A stretch of DNA of 64,000 nt from Streptomyces sp. f51 (GCF_037940415.1 NZ_CP149798.1:7163001-7227000); one strand, 5' to 3'; counted from the first letter of the stretch, positions 32,151-41,450 are shown. Made by a program: numbers and translations. The notes: a model not told the origin generated them from the sequence alone.

Positions 32151-33764
32151 ATGAGCGCCGGGCACGGGGAGTCGCTCGCCGTCGTCGTCTTCCTCGGCTT
32201 CGTCGCCGTATCGCTGCTGCTGTGCGGGCTCGCGGCGGCCGACCTGGACGACCCCGAGCACTTCTACGCGGGTGGCAGCGCGGCCTTCGGTCCGGTCGGA
32301 GGCGGGCTCGCCATCGCCGGTGACTACATCTCCGCCGCCACCCTGCTCAGCACCACCGGCGCGGTCGCCCTCGACGGGGCGGACGGCATCCTCTTCGCCT
32401 GCGCCACCGTCGTCTCGCTGTACCTGGTCCTGCGGATCCTCGGCGAACCCCTGCGCCGTACAGGTGTGTTCACCCTCGGGGACTTCCTCGCCGACCGCCT
32501 CGGCGCGCCCTCCGTACGCCGGGCCCTCGGCGTCGCCACCCTGGTCGTGCTCACCCCGCTGCTCCTGGTGCAACTCTCCACCGCAGGGCGCGTCATGGCG
32601 GCCATGTTCGGGCTCCCTGACGGCGCGCTCACCGGATGCACCGTCGCTGGAGGCGTTCTGATGGTCTGTTACGCGGCCTTCGGCGGGATGCGCGGCATCG
32701 GGTACGTACAGATCCTCAAGGTCGGGGTGGCCCTCACCGCGATGCTGCTCCTCGCCGGGGTGGTCCTCGCCCGGTACGGATGGTCACCGGCGGCCCTGTT
32801 CGACGCCGCCCGGGACCGATCAGGAGCGGGCGCCGGATACGGCCGCCCCGGATTGCACTTCGGCCGGTCGGCCGCCGGGCGACTCGACCTGATCGGCTTC
32901 GAGGCCACCCTCCTGATCGGCGCGGCCTGTCTGCCGCACCTCACCATGCGACTGCACCCGGTCGCGGAGGCCCGTACCGCCCGGCGCGCCATCGGCTGGG
33001 CCGTCGGTCCGGTCGCGCTCGTGTGCGCCGGGGTCGTGGTGGCCGGGCTGGGTGCCTGCGCCCTGATCGGCCGGGGCCCGGTGCGGGCCGCCGATCCCGG
33101 GGGAGCGACCGCCCTGCTGATGGTGACGGGCGCGCTCGACCCGGTCGCCGGGGGCGCCCGGCACAGCATGCTCTTCGCGGTCGTCGCCTGCGCCGTCTTC
33201 GCGACCACCCTCGCGGCCGTCGCGGGCATCACGCTGGCGGCCGCCTCCAGCCTCGCCCGCGACTTCGGCGCCCGCCCCGCCCACGGGGACCGAGGGCGTG
33301 CGCCCGCCGCGGAGATCCGCCGGGCGCGGCTGGGCATCGTCCTGGTCGGAGCCGCGGCCGTCGCCCTGTCGGCGGTCCTCGGCGACCGCGGCAGACTGAC
33401 GCTGATCTCCCTGTCGTTCACGGTCGCGGCCTCGGTGATCGCCCCGGTCCTGCTGTACGCGCTCTTCCTGCCGGGCCACTCGGCCACCGGCGTGCGCTGG
33501 ACCGTGTACGGGACGCTGCCGCTGATCGTGCTGCTGCTCGCGGGCTCGCCCGGGGTGTCGGGCACGTCGTTCGCGGTGTTCCCCGGTCATGACATCCGCT
33601 GGTTCCCGCTCCAGACACCGGGGCTGGTGACGATTCCGGCCGGCTTCCTGCTGGGGCTCGTCGGCCGGACGCCCGCGCACGCCCGCGCCGCCCGGTCCTC
33701 CTGGCCGCGATCCTCAACCGCCTTGTCCGCGCGACCTCTTGACGGAGCTGGTGCAGACCTTTAG
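32151..33764 (+). CDS. Sodium:solute symporter family permease
   Basis: 537 aa with about 13 hydrophobic helices. SSS features: AVVVFLGFVAVSLLLCGLAA near the start, GGGLAIAGDYISAATLLST (conserved GDYxSAAS-type motif), GDFLADRLG and a central YAAFGGMRGIGYVQ, close to ActP-type acetate/cation symporters. The C-terminus has a short disordered tail. ATG at 32151, with GGAG 8 nt upstream. No partner DUF485 gene is found before it. The transported solute, perhaps a carboxylate, is inferred. Confidence 0.88.
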   Translation: MSAGHGESLAVVVFLGFVAVSLLLCGLAAADLDDPEHFYAGGSAAFGPVGGGLAIAGDYISAATLLSTTGAVALDGADGILFACATVVSLYLVLRILGEPLRRTGVFTLGDFLADRLGAPSVRRALGVATLVVLTPLLLVQLSTAGRVMAAMFGLPDGALTGCTVAGGVLMVCYAAFGGMRGIGYVQILKVGVALTAMLLLAGVVLARYGWSPAALFDAARDRSGAGAGYGRPGLHFGRSAAGRLDLIGFEATLLIGAACLPHLTMRLHPVAEARTARRAIGWAVGPVALVCAGVVVAGLGACALIGRGPVRAADPGGATALLMVTGALDPVAGGARHSMLFAVVACAVFATTLAAVAGITLAAASSLARDFGARPAHGDRGRAPAAEIRRARLGIVLVGAAAVALSAVLGDRGRLTLISLSFTVAASVIAPVLLYALFLPGHSATGVRWTVYGTLPLIVLLLAGSPGVSGTSFAVFPGHDIRWFPLQTPGLVTIPAGFLLGLVGRTPAHARAARSSWPRSSTALSARPLDGAGADL

Positions 33765-33868
33765 CGTCACGGCACACGAAGTTCACAATTGAACTCAACG
33801 TTCATTCATGTGAACTCGCCTTCCCCCACCGTCTGCTCCGCACGACCAGACGAAAGGCCGTGACCGTC

Positions 33869-34693
33869 ATGCCGAACATGCGACCACATACCCGAACATC
33901 CGCCGTGCGCCGCGGACTTGCCGCGCCCCGCCTGCTGACCGCGGCCACCGTCGCGGGGCTCGTCGCCGCGGTCACCGTCCTCGGGACCGCCGGCGCCGAC
34001 GCGGCCGACCCGAAGGTCGCGCCCGGCGGCAACTTCGACCTGTCGGTCTGGCAACTCCAGGAGCCGGTGGGCTCGCCGGGCTCGCCCACCACCATCTCCT
34101 CCGCGCGCCTCCAGGGGGCGAACGGCTACCAGGACGCGTACTTCTACACCGACACCCGCGACGGCGCGATGACGTTCTGGGCACCCGAGAAGGGCGTCAC
34201 GACGCCCAACTCCTCCTACGCCCGCTCCGAACTGCGCGAGATGAACCGCAGTGGCAGCGCGGCGGACTGGTCACTGAGCGGCAGCCACCGGCTGAGCGCG
34301 ACCCTGCGCGTCGTGTCGGTCACGTCGAACGTGTGCGTCGGCCAGATCCATCTCGGCTCCGGCGGATCGTCGACCAAACCGCTGGTGGAGCTGTACTACC
34401 GCGCGAGCGGCGACATCGTCGTCGGCACCGAGAACGCGCCGTCCGGCGGGCAGACGACCCACACGGTGGGACATGTGGCGGTCGGCAAGACGTGGACGTA
34501 CACGATCGCCGTCTCGGGCGGAAACACCATCGACCTGACCGTCGACGGCAGCACCACGCACTACGCGATCCCGTCGTCGTTCTTCCCGTACAAGCAGTAC
34601 TTCAAGGCCGGCTCGTACAACCAGTCGTCCTCCGGGAGCACCACGAAGGGGGCGCGGGTCGCCTTCTACGGCCTGAACGTCACGCACGGCTGA
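33869..34693 (+). CDS. Secreted polysaccharide lyase family 7 (alginate lyase)
   Basis: 274 aa from the ATG at 33869; a GTG at 33860 is also in frame but too close to its SD. It has a long signal peptide (R-rich n-region, VAGLVAAVTVLGTAGADA). The mature PL7 jelly-roll shows its three landmark motifs: YARSELREM (catalytic Arg/Glu), VCVGQIHLG (QIH) and YFKAGSYNQ. These enzymes cleave mannuronate/guluronate chains by beta-elimination. It is a single gene ending in a strong bidirectional terminator. The substrate, poly-M or poly-G, is not decided. Confidence 0.93.
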   Translation: MPNMRPHTRTSAVRRGLAAPRLLTAATVAGLVAAVTVLGTAGADAADPKVAPGGNFDLSVWQLQEPVGSPGSPTTISSARLQGANGYQDAYFYTDTRDGAMTFWAPEKGVTTPNSSYARSELREMNRSGSAADWSLSGSHRLSATLRVVSVTSNVCVGQIHLGSGGSSTKPLVELYYRASGDIVVGTENAPSGGQTTHTVGHVAVGKTWTYTIAVSGGNTIDLTVDGSTTHYAIPSSFFPYKQYFKAGSYNQSSSGSTTKGARVAFYGLNVTHG

Positions 34694-34705
34694 GGGGCCG
34701 GCGGA

Positions 34706-34756
34706 CACGACGGAGGGGTGGGTCCGGCGCGATGCCGGGCCCACCCCTCCGTCGTG
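34706..34756. terminator. 23-bp stem bidirectional terminator
   Basis: The arms at 34706-34728 and 34734-34756 pair with one mismatch around a 5-nt loop, between the convergent PL7 lyase and aldehyde dehydrogenase genes. Confidence 0.88.
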
Positions 34757-34766
34757 GAGCGACCGA

Positions 34767-36206
34767 TCAGAGCGACGTCATGACGTGCTTGATCCGGGTG
34801 TAGTCCTCGAAGCCGTACGCGGAGAGGTCCTTGCCGTAGCCGGACTGCTTGAACCCTCCGTGCGGCATCTCGGCGACGAGTGCCATGTGCGAGTTGATCC
34901 ACACACAGCCGAAGTCGAGCCTCTTCGACATGCGCATCGCCCGCGCGTGGTCCTTGGTCCACACCGAGGAGGCCAGCGCGTAGTCGACGCCGTTGGCGTA
35001 CGCGACGGCCTGGTCCTCGTCCGTGAACGACTGGACGGTCATGACCGGGCCGAAGACCTCGTTCTGGATGATCTCGTCGTCCTGCTTCAGGCCCGAGACG
35101 ACGGTCGGGGCGTAGAAGTAGCCCTTGTCGCCGACCCGGTGACCGCCGGCCTCGATCCGCGCGTGCTCGGGCAGACGCTCGACGAAGCCGCTGACCTGGG
35201 CGAGCTGGTTGGCGTTGTTGAGCGGCCCGTACAGCACGTCCTCGTCGTCCGGCTGACCGGTCTTGGTCCCGGCCGCGGCCTTGGCGAGCGCCGCGACGAA
35301 CTCGTCGTGGACGGAGGCGTGGACCAGGACGCGGGTCGCGGCCGTGCAGTCCTGGCCGGCGTTGAAGAAGCCGCCGACCACCAGGTCCTCGACCGCCTTC
35401 GTCAGGTCGGCGTCCTCGAACACCACGGCCGGGGCCTTGCCGCCGAGCTCCAGGTGGACCCGCTTGACGTCCTTGGCCGCGCTCTGGGCGACCTGGATGC
35501 CGGCCCGGACCGAGCCGGTGATGGAGGCCATGGCCGGGGTCGGGTGCTCCACCATCAGACGGCCGGTCTCGCGGTCGCCGCAGACCACGTTGAAGATCCC
35601 CTGGGGCAGACCGAGCTCCTCCAGGACCCCGCCGATGATCTCCGCGATCAGCACCGTGGAGGCCGGCGTGGTGTCCGAGGGCTTGAGGACGACCGCGTTG
35701 CCCGCGGCGAGCGCCGGGGCGAACTTCCACACCGCCATCAGCAGCGGGTAGTTCCACGGTGCCACCTGGGCGCAGACGCCGACCGGCTCACGGCGGATGA
35801 TCGAGGTCATGCCCTCCATGTACTCGCCGGCCGAGCGGCCCTCCAGCATCCGGGCCGCGCCCGCGAAGAAGCGGACCTGGTCGATCGCGGGGCCGAGTTC
35901 CTCGCTGAGGGTCAGGTGCAGCGGCTTGCCGGTGTCGCGGCTCTCGGCGGCGACCAGCTCCTCGGCGCGGGCCTCCATCGCGTCGGCGATCCTGAGCAGC
36001 GCACGCTGCCGCACGGACGGCGTCGCGTCGCGCCAGACGGGGAACGCGGCGGCGGCGGCCGCCATCGCCGCGTCGACGTCGGCCGCCCCGGAGAGGGGGG
36101 AGGTCGCGTAGACGTCACCCGTGGTGGGGTCCACGACGTCGAGCGTCCGGCCGTCGGCGGCATCCGCGAACGAGCCGTCGATGTAGTTGCGGAATGTGCT
36201 GCTCAT
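34767..36206 (-). CDS. Gamma-aminobutyraldehyde dehydrogenase-type aldehyde dehydrogenase
   Basis: 479 aa. ALDH core: MSSTFRNYIDGSFADAADGR, the oxyanion Asn in QVAPWNYPLL (about 152), Glu in HLELGGKAP (about 253) and catalytic Cys in FNAGQDCTAATR (about 287). The form resembles PatD/YdcW-type enzymes that oxidise 4-aminobutanal from putrescine to GABA with NAD. AGGAGAG precedes the ATG and overlaps the NTF2 stop region (16-bp gap). As the last gene of the permease/NTF2 operon and beside a PucR gene, it likely serves polyamine nitrogen use. Confidence 0.92.
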   Translation of the reverse strand: MSSTFRNYIDGSFADAADGRTLDVVDPTTGDVYATSPLSGAADVDAAMAAAAAAFPVWRDATPSVRQRALLRIADAMEARAEELVAAESRDTGKPLHLTLSEELGPAIDQVRFFAGAARMLEGRSAGEYMEGMTSIIRREPVGVCAQVAPWNYPLLMAVWKFAPALAAGNAVVLKPSDTTPASTVLIAEIIGGVLEELGLPQGIFNVVCGDRETGRLMVEHPTPAMASITGSVRAGIQVAQSAAKDVKRVHLELGGKAPAVVFEDADLTKAVEDLVVGGFFNAGQDCTAATRVLVHASVHDEFVAALAKAAAGTKTGQPDDEDVLYGPLNNANQLAQVSGFVERLPEHARIEAGGHRVGDKGYFYAPTVVSGLKQDDEIIQNEVFGPVMTVQSFTDEDQAVAYANGVDYALASSVWTKDHARAMRMSKRLDFGCVWINSHMALVAEMPHGGFKQSGYGKDLSAYGFEDYTRIKHVMTSL

Positions 36207-36222
36207 GGAACGTCTCTCCTGG

Positions 36223-36624
36223 TCAGGCGGCGGTACGGGGGGACAGGTGCTCGTGCACGGCGAGCCAGGCGCCGTCCTCGGAGCGGGCGAAGACGATGGT
36301 CTCCCGCTCGTGCACCGTCTCCTCGCCGGAGTTGGTGGCGACCCGGGTCTCCACGTCGTGGCTGAAGACGGCCGTGTCGCCGAAGGGCTGGACGAGCTGC
36401 GCCGACGAGGTGCAGTCGAGGATGCGGAAGCCGTCCTGCTCGACCCACTCCTGCCACAGGGCGCGGTACTCGGCGGTGGAGCCGAGACGCTTGGGCGTGG
36501 TGTGGAAGACGAACGTCGCCTCGGGTGCGAAGGCGCCGAAGTAGTCGTCGAGGCGGCCCTCGGCGAAGGCGGCGACGAGCGCGTCCGCGGCCGTCTCGAT
36601 CTCCTGGACGGTGGTGGTGCTCAT
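36223..36624 (-). CDS. NTF2/SnoaL-like protein
   Basis: 133 aa. Starts MSTTTVQEIETAADALVAAF. The NTF2-like cone fold is indicated by YFGAFAPEATFVFHTTPKRL and DTAVFSHDVETRVATNSGEE, ending VHERETIVFARSEDG and AWLAVHEHLSP. Such proteins are small ligand-binding or isomerase-type enzymes. AGGAG with 6-nt spacing precedes the ATG. It sits between an NCS1 permease and an ALDH, 16 bp before the latter, so it is likely an accessory enzyme of the same pathway. Its reaction is unknown. Confidence 0.88.
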   Translation of the reverse strand: MSTTTVQEIETAADALVAAFAEGRLDDYFGAFAPEATFVFHTTPKRLGSTAEYRALWQEWVEQDGFRILDCTSSAQLVQPFGDTAVFSHDVETRVATNSGEETVHERETIVFARSEDGAWLAVHEHLSPRTAA

Positions 36625-36640
36625 GCACGGCTCCTGACAG

Positions 36641-36668
36641 GGGCGCCCGGCGTCAGGGCCGGGCGCCC
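36641..36668 (-). terminator. Hairpin between permease and NTF2-like genes
   Basis: GGGCGCCCGGC and GCCGGGCGCCC, 11-bp stem with a GTCAGG loop, in the 69-bp gap. It probably lowers read-through so that downstream genes are expressed less than or separately from the permease. Confidence 0.65.
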
Positions 36669-36693
36669 GGTCGGTGGGGGTGGCAGCGGAGGG

Positions 36694-38229
36694 TCAGACG
36701 GCCGCGGCGGGCTCGGCCGCCCTCTCCTCGGCGCCACCGGTGATCGGCGTGATCGCGGCGTCGGTCGACGGGACGAAGCGGGGTCCTTCGGGGCCGAACA
36801 CGGCGCGCGGCTCGGGGAAGAGCGTGAGCGCGGCGAAGTAGAGGACGACCGCGAGGGCAAGGCCGACCGGCAGCGAGATGTCCGCGCCGTTCGCCAGGTT
36901 GCCCAGCGGGCCGACGAACTGGCCCGGCAGGTTGGTGAAGAGCAGGGCGACGACGGCGCTGACGAGCCAGGTGCCCATGCCGCGCCAGTTCCAGCCGTGC
37001 GCGAACCAGTAGCGGCCGCCGCGCTGACGCCGGTTGAAGACCTGGAGGTCCTCCGCGTCGTACCAGCCGCGCCGGGTGACGAAGCCGAGCGCCATGACGA
37101 CCATCCACGGTGCCGTGCAGGTGATGATCAGCGTGGCGAAGGTGGAGATGGACTGCGTGAGGTTCAGCGCGAAGCGGCCGATGAAGATGAACGCGATGGA
37201 CAGGACGCCGATGAAGAAGGTGGCCTGGACGCGGTTGAAGCGCGGGAAGACGCTGGAGAAGTCCAGGCCCGTGCCGTAGAGGGACGTCGTGCCGGTGGAC
37301 AGGCCGCCGATCAGGGCGATCAGGCACAGCGGCAGGAAGTACCAGCCGGGGGAGATCGCCAGCAGTCCGCCGACGTAGTTCGGGGCGGCCGGGTCGACGT
37401 ACTTCGCGGCCTTCGAGGCGATGATCGACGCGGTGGCGAGACCGAAGAGGAACGGCAGCAGGGTGGCGATCTGGGCCAGGAACGCGGCGCCCATCACCCG
37501 GCGGCGCGGGGTGTTCGCCGGGATGTAGCGCGACCAGTCACCGAGGAAGGCGCCGAAGGAGACCGGGTTGGAGAGCACGATCAGGGCGGCGCCGATGAAC
37601 GAGGGCCAGAACAGCGCGTCGTGCGTCGAGGCGAAGGCGCCCGGGTAACCGGGGTCGAAGTCACCGGCGAACGCGAAGGCGCCGAGCACGAACAGGGCCG
37701 AGGCCGCCATCACCGCGATCTTGTTGACCAGCAGCATGAAACGGAAGCCGTAGACGCAGACGACGAGCACGAGCCCGGCGAAGATCGCGTACGCGATGCC
37801 GTACGTGACGTCCGACTCGGGGACGTGGACCAGCCGGTGCGCGCCGCCGACGAGCGCGTCGCCCGAGGACCACACCGAGATCGAGAAGAACGCGATCGCG
37901 GTGAGCAGGGACAGGAAGGAACCGACGACCCGGCCGTGCACACCCAGGTGCGCGGAGGAGGACACGGCGTTGTTCGTGCCGTTGGCGGGACCGAACAGCG
38001 CCATCGGGGCCAGCAGCAGCGCACCCGCGACCAGGCCGAGGACGGTCGCCGCGAGCCCCTGCCAGAAGGAGAGGCCGAAGAGGATCGGGAAGGCGCCCAG
38101 CACACAGGTCGCGAAGGTGTTGGCGCCGCCGAACGCGAGCCGGAACAGGTCGATCGGCCGGGCCGTGCGGTCCTCGTCAGGGATCCGCTCGACGCCGTAT
38201 GTCTCGATCTCGGTGACCGATGTCGTCAC
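36694..38229 (-). CDS. NCS1-family purine/cytosine-type permease
   Basis: 511 aa, 12 transmembrane helices. NCS1 character: RPIDLFRLAFGGANTFATCV, NGTNNAVSSSAHLGVHGRVV, VNKIAVMAASALFVLGAFAF and WSRYIPANTPRRRVMGAAF. Members import nucleobases, hydantoins or other N-heterocycles. The GTG at 38227-38229 is chosen over an ATG 12 nt earlier because GGAGGGG lies between them and acts as its ribosome binding site. Divergent from PucR, and first of the NTF2/ALDH operon. Substrate here may be a polyamine-related or allantoin-type compound, by context only. Confidence 0.88.
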   Translation of the reverse strand: MTTSVTEIETYGVERIPDEDRTARPIDLFRLAFGGANTFATCVLGAFPILFGLSFWQGLAATVLGLVAGALLLAPMALFGPANGTNNAVSSSAHLGVHGRVVGSFLSLLTAIAFFSISVWSSGDALVGGAHRLVHVPESDVTYGIAYAIFAGLVLVVCVYGFRFMLLVNKIAVMAASALFVLGAFAFAGDFDPGYPGAFASTHDALFWPSFIGAALIVLSNPVSFGAFLGDWSRYIPANTPRRRVMGAAFLAQIATLLPFLFGLATASIIASKAAKYVDPAAPNYVGGLLAISPGWYFLPLCLIALIGGLSTGTTSLYGTGLDFSSVFPRFNRVQATFFIGVLSIAFIFIGRFALNLTQSISTFATLIITCTAPWMVVMALGFVTRRGWYDAEDLQVFNRRQRGGRYWFAHGWNWRGMGTWLVSAVVALLFTNLPGQFVGPLGNLANGADISLPVGLALAVVLYFAALTLFPEPRAVFGPEGPRFVPSTDAAITPITGGAEERAAEPAAAV

Positions 38230-38320
38230 GGCCCCTCCCATCTATTTTTGTACACCACTCAAATATCGGCACCCACAGTGTGAGGCCCCCGGTGACCTGC
38301 GACAATGGTGGGCATCACAG

Positions 38321-39787
38321 ATGCGTACGATGTCTTTTGTGGCCGGCAACAAACTGACGATCCAGGACCTGCTCTCCTCGCCCGCCCTCCAGCTGACGCT
38401 GAAGGCCGGCGGCGGCCTGGACCGGTCCGTCTCCTGGGCCCACGCCAGCGAGCTCGTCGACCCGACGCCCTGGCTCATGGGAGCCGAGCTGATCATGACC
38501 GCGGGCCTGGCCATCCCCAGGAGCGCGGCGGAACAGCGCGCCTATCTGGAGCGCCTGGACGACGCGGGGGCGTCCGGTCTCGCGCTCTCGGCGCAGCTGC
38601 ACATGCCGCCGCTGCACGACGCGTTCTTCCGGGCCGCGCGGGAGCGGGACTTCCCGGTCCTGGAGGTCCCGCTCGCCGTCCCCTTCATCGCCGTCGCCCA
38701 GGAGGTCGCGGCCTCGGCCCAGGAGGAGGCCAGGCACCGGCTCGGCGCCCAGCTCCAGGTGTTCGGCGCGCTGCGCTGGCTGGTCACGGAGGACCTGGAC
38801 ACGCCGACACTCCTGAGGCGCCTCGAAGGGCTGTCGGGCTACGACGTGTTCCTCTGCACGCCCCAGGGGCGCCCGCTGCTGCCCGGAGTCCCCGTTCCGG
38901 ACCCCGCCGTCCTGCCCGCCTCCGTCGACGCCCCGCCGAGCATCCCCGGCGGATTCGTCCTCCCGGTGCCCGCGCCCGGCGGCCCCGCGGGCTTTCTCGT
39001 CGCGTACGAGCGGCCGGGCGCCCGGCCCTCGGGACTCGCCGTCGTCCAGCACATCGCCACCGTCGCGGCGCTGCGGCTGGCGATGGTGCGCAACGAACGC
39101 GAGACACTGCGCCGTGAGGGAGCCGAGACGCTCGCCGAACTGCTCCAGGAGGTGCTCGACCCGGAGGCGGCGCGCCGACGGCTGGCCCGTCACGCGATCG
39201 AGGGCGACGCGGTGCTGCTCATCGTGCGCCGCACCACCGACGAGGCGCTGCTGCGCTGTCTGGAGGACCGGCCGCATCTGCTGCTCACCCGGGGCGAGGA
39301 CCGCTATGTCCTCGGGGCACCGGAACTGGCGGCGGCCGTCGGTGAGCTGCCCGCCGTGGCGGCCGGGGCCAGCCGCCCCTTCGCGCCGGGGGCCGCGTTG
39401 AAGGTCGCCCAGCGCGAGGCCCAGTGGGCGGTGTCCAAGGCCGTCGAGTCGGGCCGTGCCGTCGTCCACTACGGCGACGACGGGGCGGGCCGGTGGCTGC
39501 CCGACGACCCCGCCGTCCTGACGGCGCTGGTCGAGCACGTGCTCGGCGGCGTACTGCGCTACGACGAGAGCCACGACTCGCAGCTCCTGGTCTCCGCCCG
39601 CACCTGGATGGAGCGCGACCGCCGCACCGAGACGGCGGCCGCCGCGCTGCACATCCACCCCAACACCCTCGCCTACCGGCTGCGCCGCTTCGGCGCGCTC
39701 GCCGACCGTGATCTGACGTCGACGGCGGCGCTGGCCGAGGTCTGGCTGGCGATCCAGGCGGCGGGGGCGCTGGGCCTCACCGACTGA
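38321..39787 (+). CDS. PucR family transcriptional regulator
   Basis: 488 aa. N-terminal PucR domain (TIQDLLSSPALQLTLKAGGG, GAELIMTAGLA), a GGDEF-like middle segment, and a C-terminal PucR HTH (TETAAAALHIHPNTLAYRLR). PucR proteins activate genes for purine, GABA or polyamine use on sensing a metabolite. The ATG at 38321 is used; an internal ATG at 38330 is also possible. It is divergent from the NCS1 permease across 91 bp, so it is most likely that operon's activator. Confidence 0.92.
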   Translation: MRTMSFVAGNKLTIQDLLSSPALQLTLKAGGGLDRSVSWAHASELVDPTPWLMGAELIMTAGLAIPRSAAEQRAYLERLDDAGASGLALSAQLHMPPLHDAFFRAARERDFPVLEVPLAVPFIAVAQEVAASAQEEARHRLGAQLQVFGALRWLVTEDLDTPTLLRRLEGLSGYDVFLCTPQGRPLLPGVPVPDPAVLPASVDAPPSIPGGFVLPVPAPGGPAGFLVAYERPGARPSGLAVVQHIATVAALRLAMVRNERETLRREGAETLAELLQEVLDPEAARRRLARHAIEGDAVLLIVRRTTDEALLRCLEDRPHLLLTRGEDRYVLGAPELAAAVGELPAVAAGASRPFAPGAALKVAQREAQWAVSKAVESGRAVVHYGDDGAGRWLPDDPAVLTALVEHVLGGVLRYDESHDSQLLVSARTWMERDRRTETAAAALHIHPNTLAYRLRRFGALADRDLTSTAALAEVWLAIQAAGALGLTD

Positions 39788-39874
39788 GCGGGCCGTCCGC
39801 TCCCCGCGTCCCGGGCGTGGAACCTCCCGCGCGGTGCCCGGGTGCGGATCATCTCTCGCGGTGCCGGGGACGGA

Positions 39875-40507
39875 TCACTTCTCGTGGTGCGCGACCGCCT
39901 CGACCAGGCGCGTGATGTCGGCGAGGTCGGCCTCGAACTCGGCGGTGAGGTCGAGGGGCAGGTCGAGCCACGGCCCGAGCGCGCTGTGGCCGGGCAGTTC
40001 GGTGTCGTCGGGTCCGCCCCGGCGGCTGCGCGGGTCGCCGGCGCCGGGAGCGAAGCGGCCCGAGGCCTCGGAGGCGGCGAAGCCGATGACGAAGGTGCTG
40101 ATCAGGCGTTCCAGTCTGGGCACCTGGGGTTCGGGGACCCCGGCCTCGATGAGCGCGGTGTAGATGATGTCCACCGCGCGCAGGCCGTCCGGGGTGACGG
40201 CGGGCCGCGAGAAGAGCAGCTGCGCGGCCCAGGGGTGCCGCTGGGTCACCTTACGGGCCGCGTGCGCCAGGGCGCGGAGCCGTTCGTCCCAGGCGCGGTG
40301 CTCGGCGGGGTCCGGCGGCAGCAACGCGGTGAGCAGCCGTCCGACCATGCCGTCCAGCAGTGCCGACTTGTCCTTGACGTGCCGGTACAGCGCCATCGGC
40401 GTCACCCCGACGCGGTCGGCCAGGGCGCGCATCGAGACGGCGTCGACCCCGTGCTCGTCGGCGATCTCCACGGCGGCGTCCAGGATCTCTTCCCGTCTCC
40501 CACTCAT
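39875..40507 (-). CDS. TetR family regulator of the ABC-2 exporter
   Basis: 210 aa. Starts MSGRREEILDAAVEIADEHG, with the HTH continuing ALADRVGVTPMALYRHVKDK, and a TetR_C-like C-terminal domain rich in Leu and Ala. The C-terminus ends about 90 bp after PucR in the convergent direction. It is divergent from an ABC-2 exporter across 64 bp that holds three contiguous 15-bp dyads (40510-40554), the first only 3 nt from its own start. It should therefore repress both itself and the exporter until a drug or lipid ligand binds. Confidence 0.93.
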   Translation of the reverse strand: MSGRREEILDAAVEIADEHGVDAVSMRALADRVGVTPMALYRHVKDKSALLDGMVGRLLTALLPPDPAEHRAWDERLRALAHAARKVTQRHPWAAQLLFSRPAVTPDGLRAVDIIYTALIEAGVPEPQVPRLERLISTFVIGFAASEASGRFAPGAGDPRSRRGGPDDTELPGHSALGPWLDLPLDLTAEFEADLADITRLVEAVAHHEK

Positions 40508-40509
40508 GG

Positions 40510-40554
40510 GTCTACAGTGTAGACGTATACAGTGTAGACGTGTACGGCGTAGAC
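40510..40554. promoter_or_regulatory. Three contiguous 15-bp operators of the TetR/ABC-2 pair
   Basis: GTCTACAGTGTAGAC (40510-40524, perfect dyad GTCTACA-G-TGTAGAC), GTATACAGTGTAGAC (40525-40539) and GTGTACGGCGTAGAC (40540-40554) follow each other without a gap. The right half GTAGAC is kept in all. 15 bp is about one and a half turns, so neighbouring dimers would face opposite sides. Confidence 0.85.
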
Positions 40555-40571
40555 CTTGTGAAGGACGGATG

Positions 40572-41450
40572 ATGCTGGTCGCAGAGGGATTGGTGAAGCG
40601 GTACGGCTCACGCCGCGCGCTCGACGGGTTCGACCTGACGGTGCCCGCCGGGGAGATCGTGGGGCTGATCGGCCACAACGGAGCGGGCAAGACGACGTTC
40701 GTCGAGATCGTCGCCGGTCTCGTACGACCCGAGGCGGGCCGCGTCGCCATCGCGGGGCTCGACGCGCTGCGGGAGGGCCGGGCCGCGCGGCGCTTCCTCG
40801 GAGTGGCCCCGCAGGAGCTCGCCCTCTACGGAGGCGTCACCGCGCGGGAGAACCTGCGGCTGTTCGCCGGACTCGCGGGCTTCCGCGGGCGGCGCGGGGC
40901 CACGGAGATCGACCGGGTCCTGGACGAACTGTGCCTGACCGCCGTGGCGGACCGGCCCGTGGCCGCCCTGTCCGGCGGGCAGCGCCGCCGGGTCCAGGCG
41001 GCCACCGCCATGGTCGGATCACCGCCGCTGCTCCTGCTGGACGAACCGACCGCCGGGGCCGACCCCGAGACCCGCTCGGCCCTGCTGAGCGCGGTCAGGG
41101 CCCGCGCCGAGGCGGGTGCGGCCGTCGTCTACACGACCCACTACCTGCCCGAACTCGTCGATCTCGACGCCACGTTGGCACTCGCGAGGTCCGGCCGGAT
41201 CATCGCGCGCGGCACCCAGGAGGAACTCACCCGTCATCTGCCCGGCGAACTCCGGGTCACCTTCGCCGACCCGGGCGAACCCGAGCTGCGCCGGCCGACC
41301 ACGGATCCCGGTGCCGATCTGGCGGCCCTGCTCGCCTCCGGCCGTACCCCCGCGTCCGTCGACGTACGCCGCCCCGGACTCGACGACCTCTACCGCTCCA
41401 TGGAGACCGCCGGAACCGCGACGCCCACGGAGGTCCGCGATGCCGCGTGA
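40572..41450 (+). CDS. ABC transporter ATP-binding protein (DrrA-type)
   Basis: 292 aa. Walker A LIGHNGAGKTTFVEIVAG, signature LSGGQRRRVQAATAM, Walker B LLLLDEPTAGADPETR and H-switch TTHYLPEL are intact. The C-terminal extension (about 215-292) is characteristic of DrrA/Nod-type drug exporters. ATG at 40572 with AAGGA 6 nt before; an ATG 3 nt earlier is possible. It overlaps the permease start by 11 bp. Powers efflux by the partner permease, under the divergent TetR. Confidence 0.92.
   Translation: MLVAEGLVKRYGSRRALDGFDLTVPAGEIVGLIGHNGAGKTTFVEIVAGLVRPEAGRVAIAGLDALREGRAARRFLGVAPQELALYGGVTARENLRLFAGLAGFRGRRGATEIDRVLDELCLTAVADRPVAALSGGQRRRVQAATAMVGSPPLLLLDEPTAGADPETRSALLSAVRARAEAGAAVVYTTHYLPELVDLDATLALARSGRIIARGTQEELTRHLPGELRVTFADPGEPELRRPTTDPGADLAALLASGRTPASVDVRRPGLDDLYRSMETAGTATPTEVRDAA

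Noticed and set aside
31912..32154. 80-aa plus-strand open frame overlapping the symporter start by ATGA
   Set aside because: The overlap looks like coupling, but the sequence is a Pro/Ala/Arg low-complexity string with no SD and no family features; it reads as a composition artefact.
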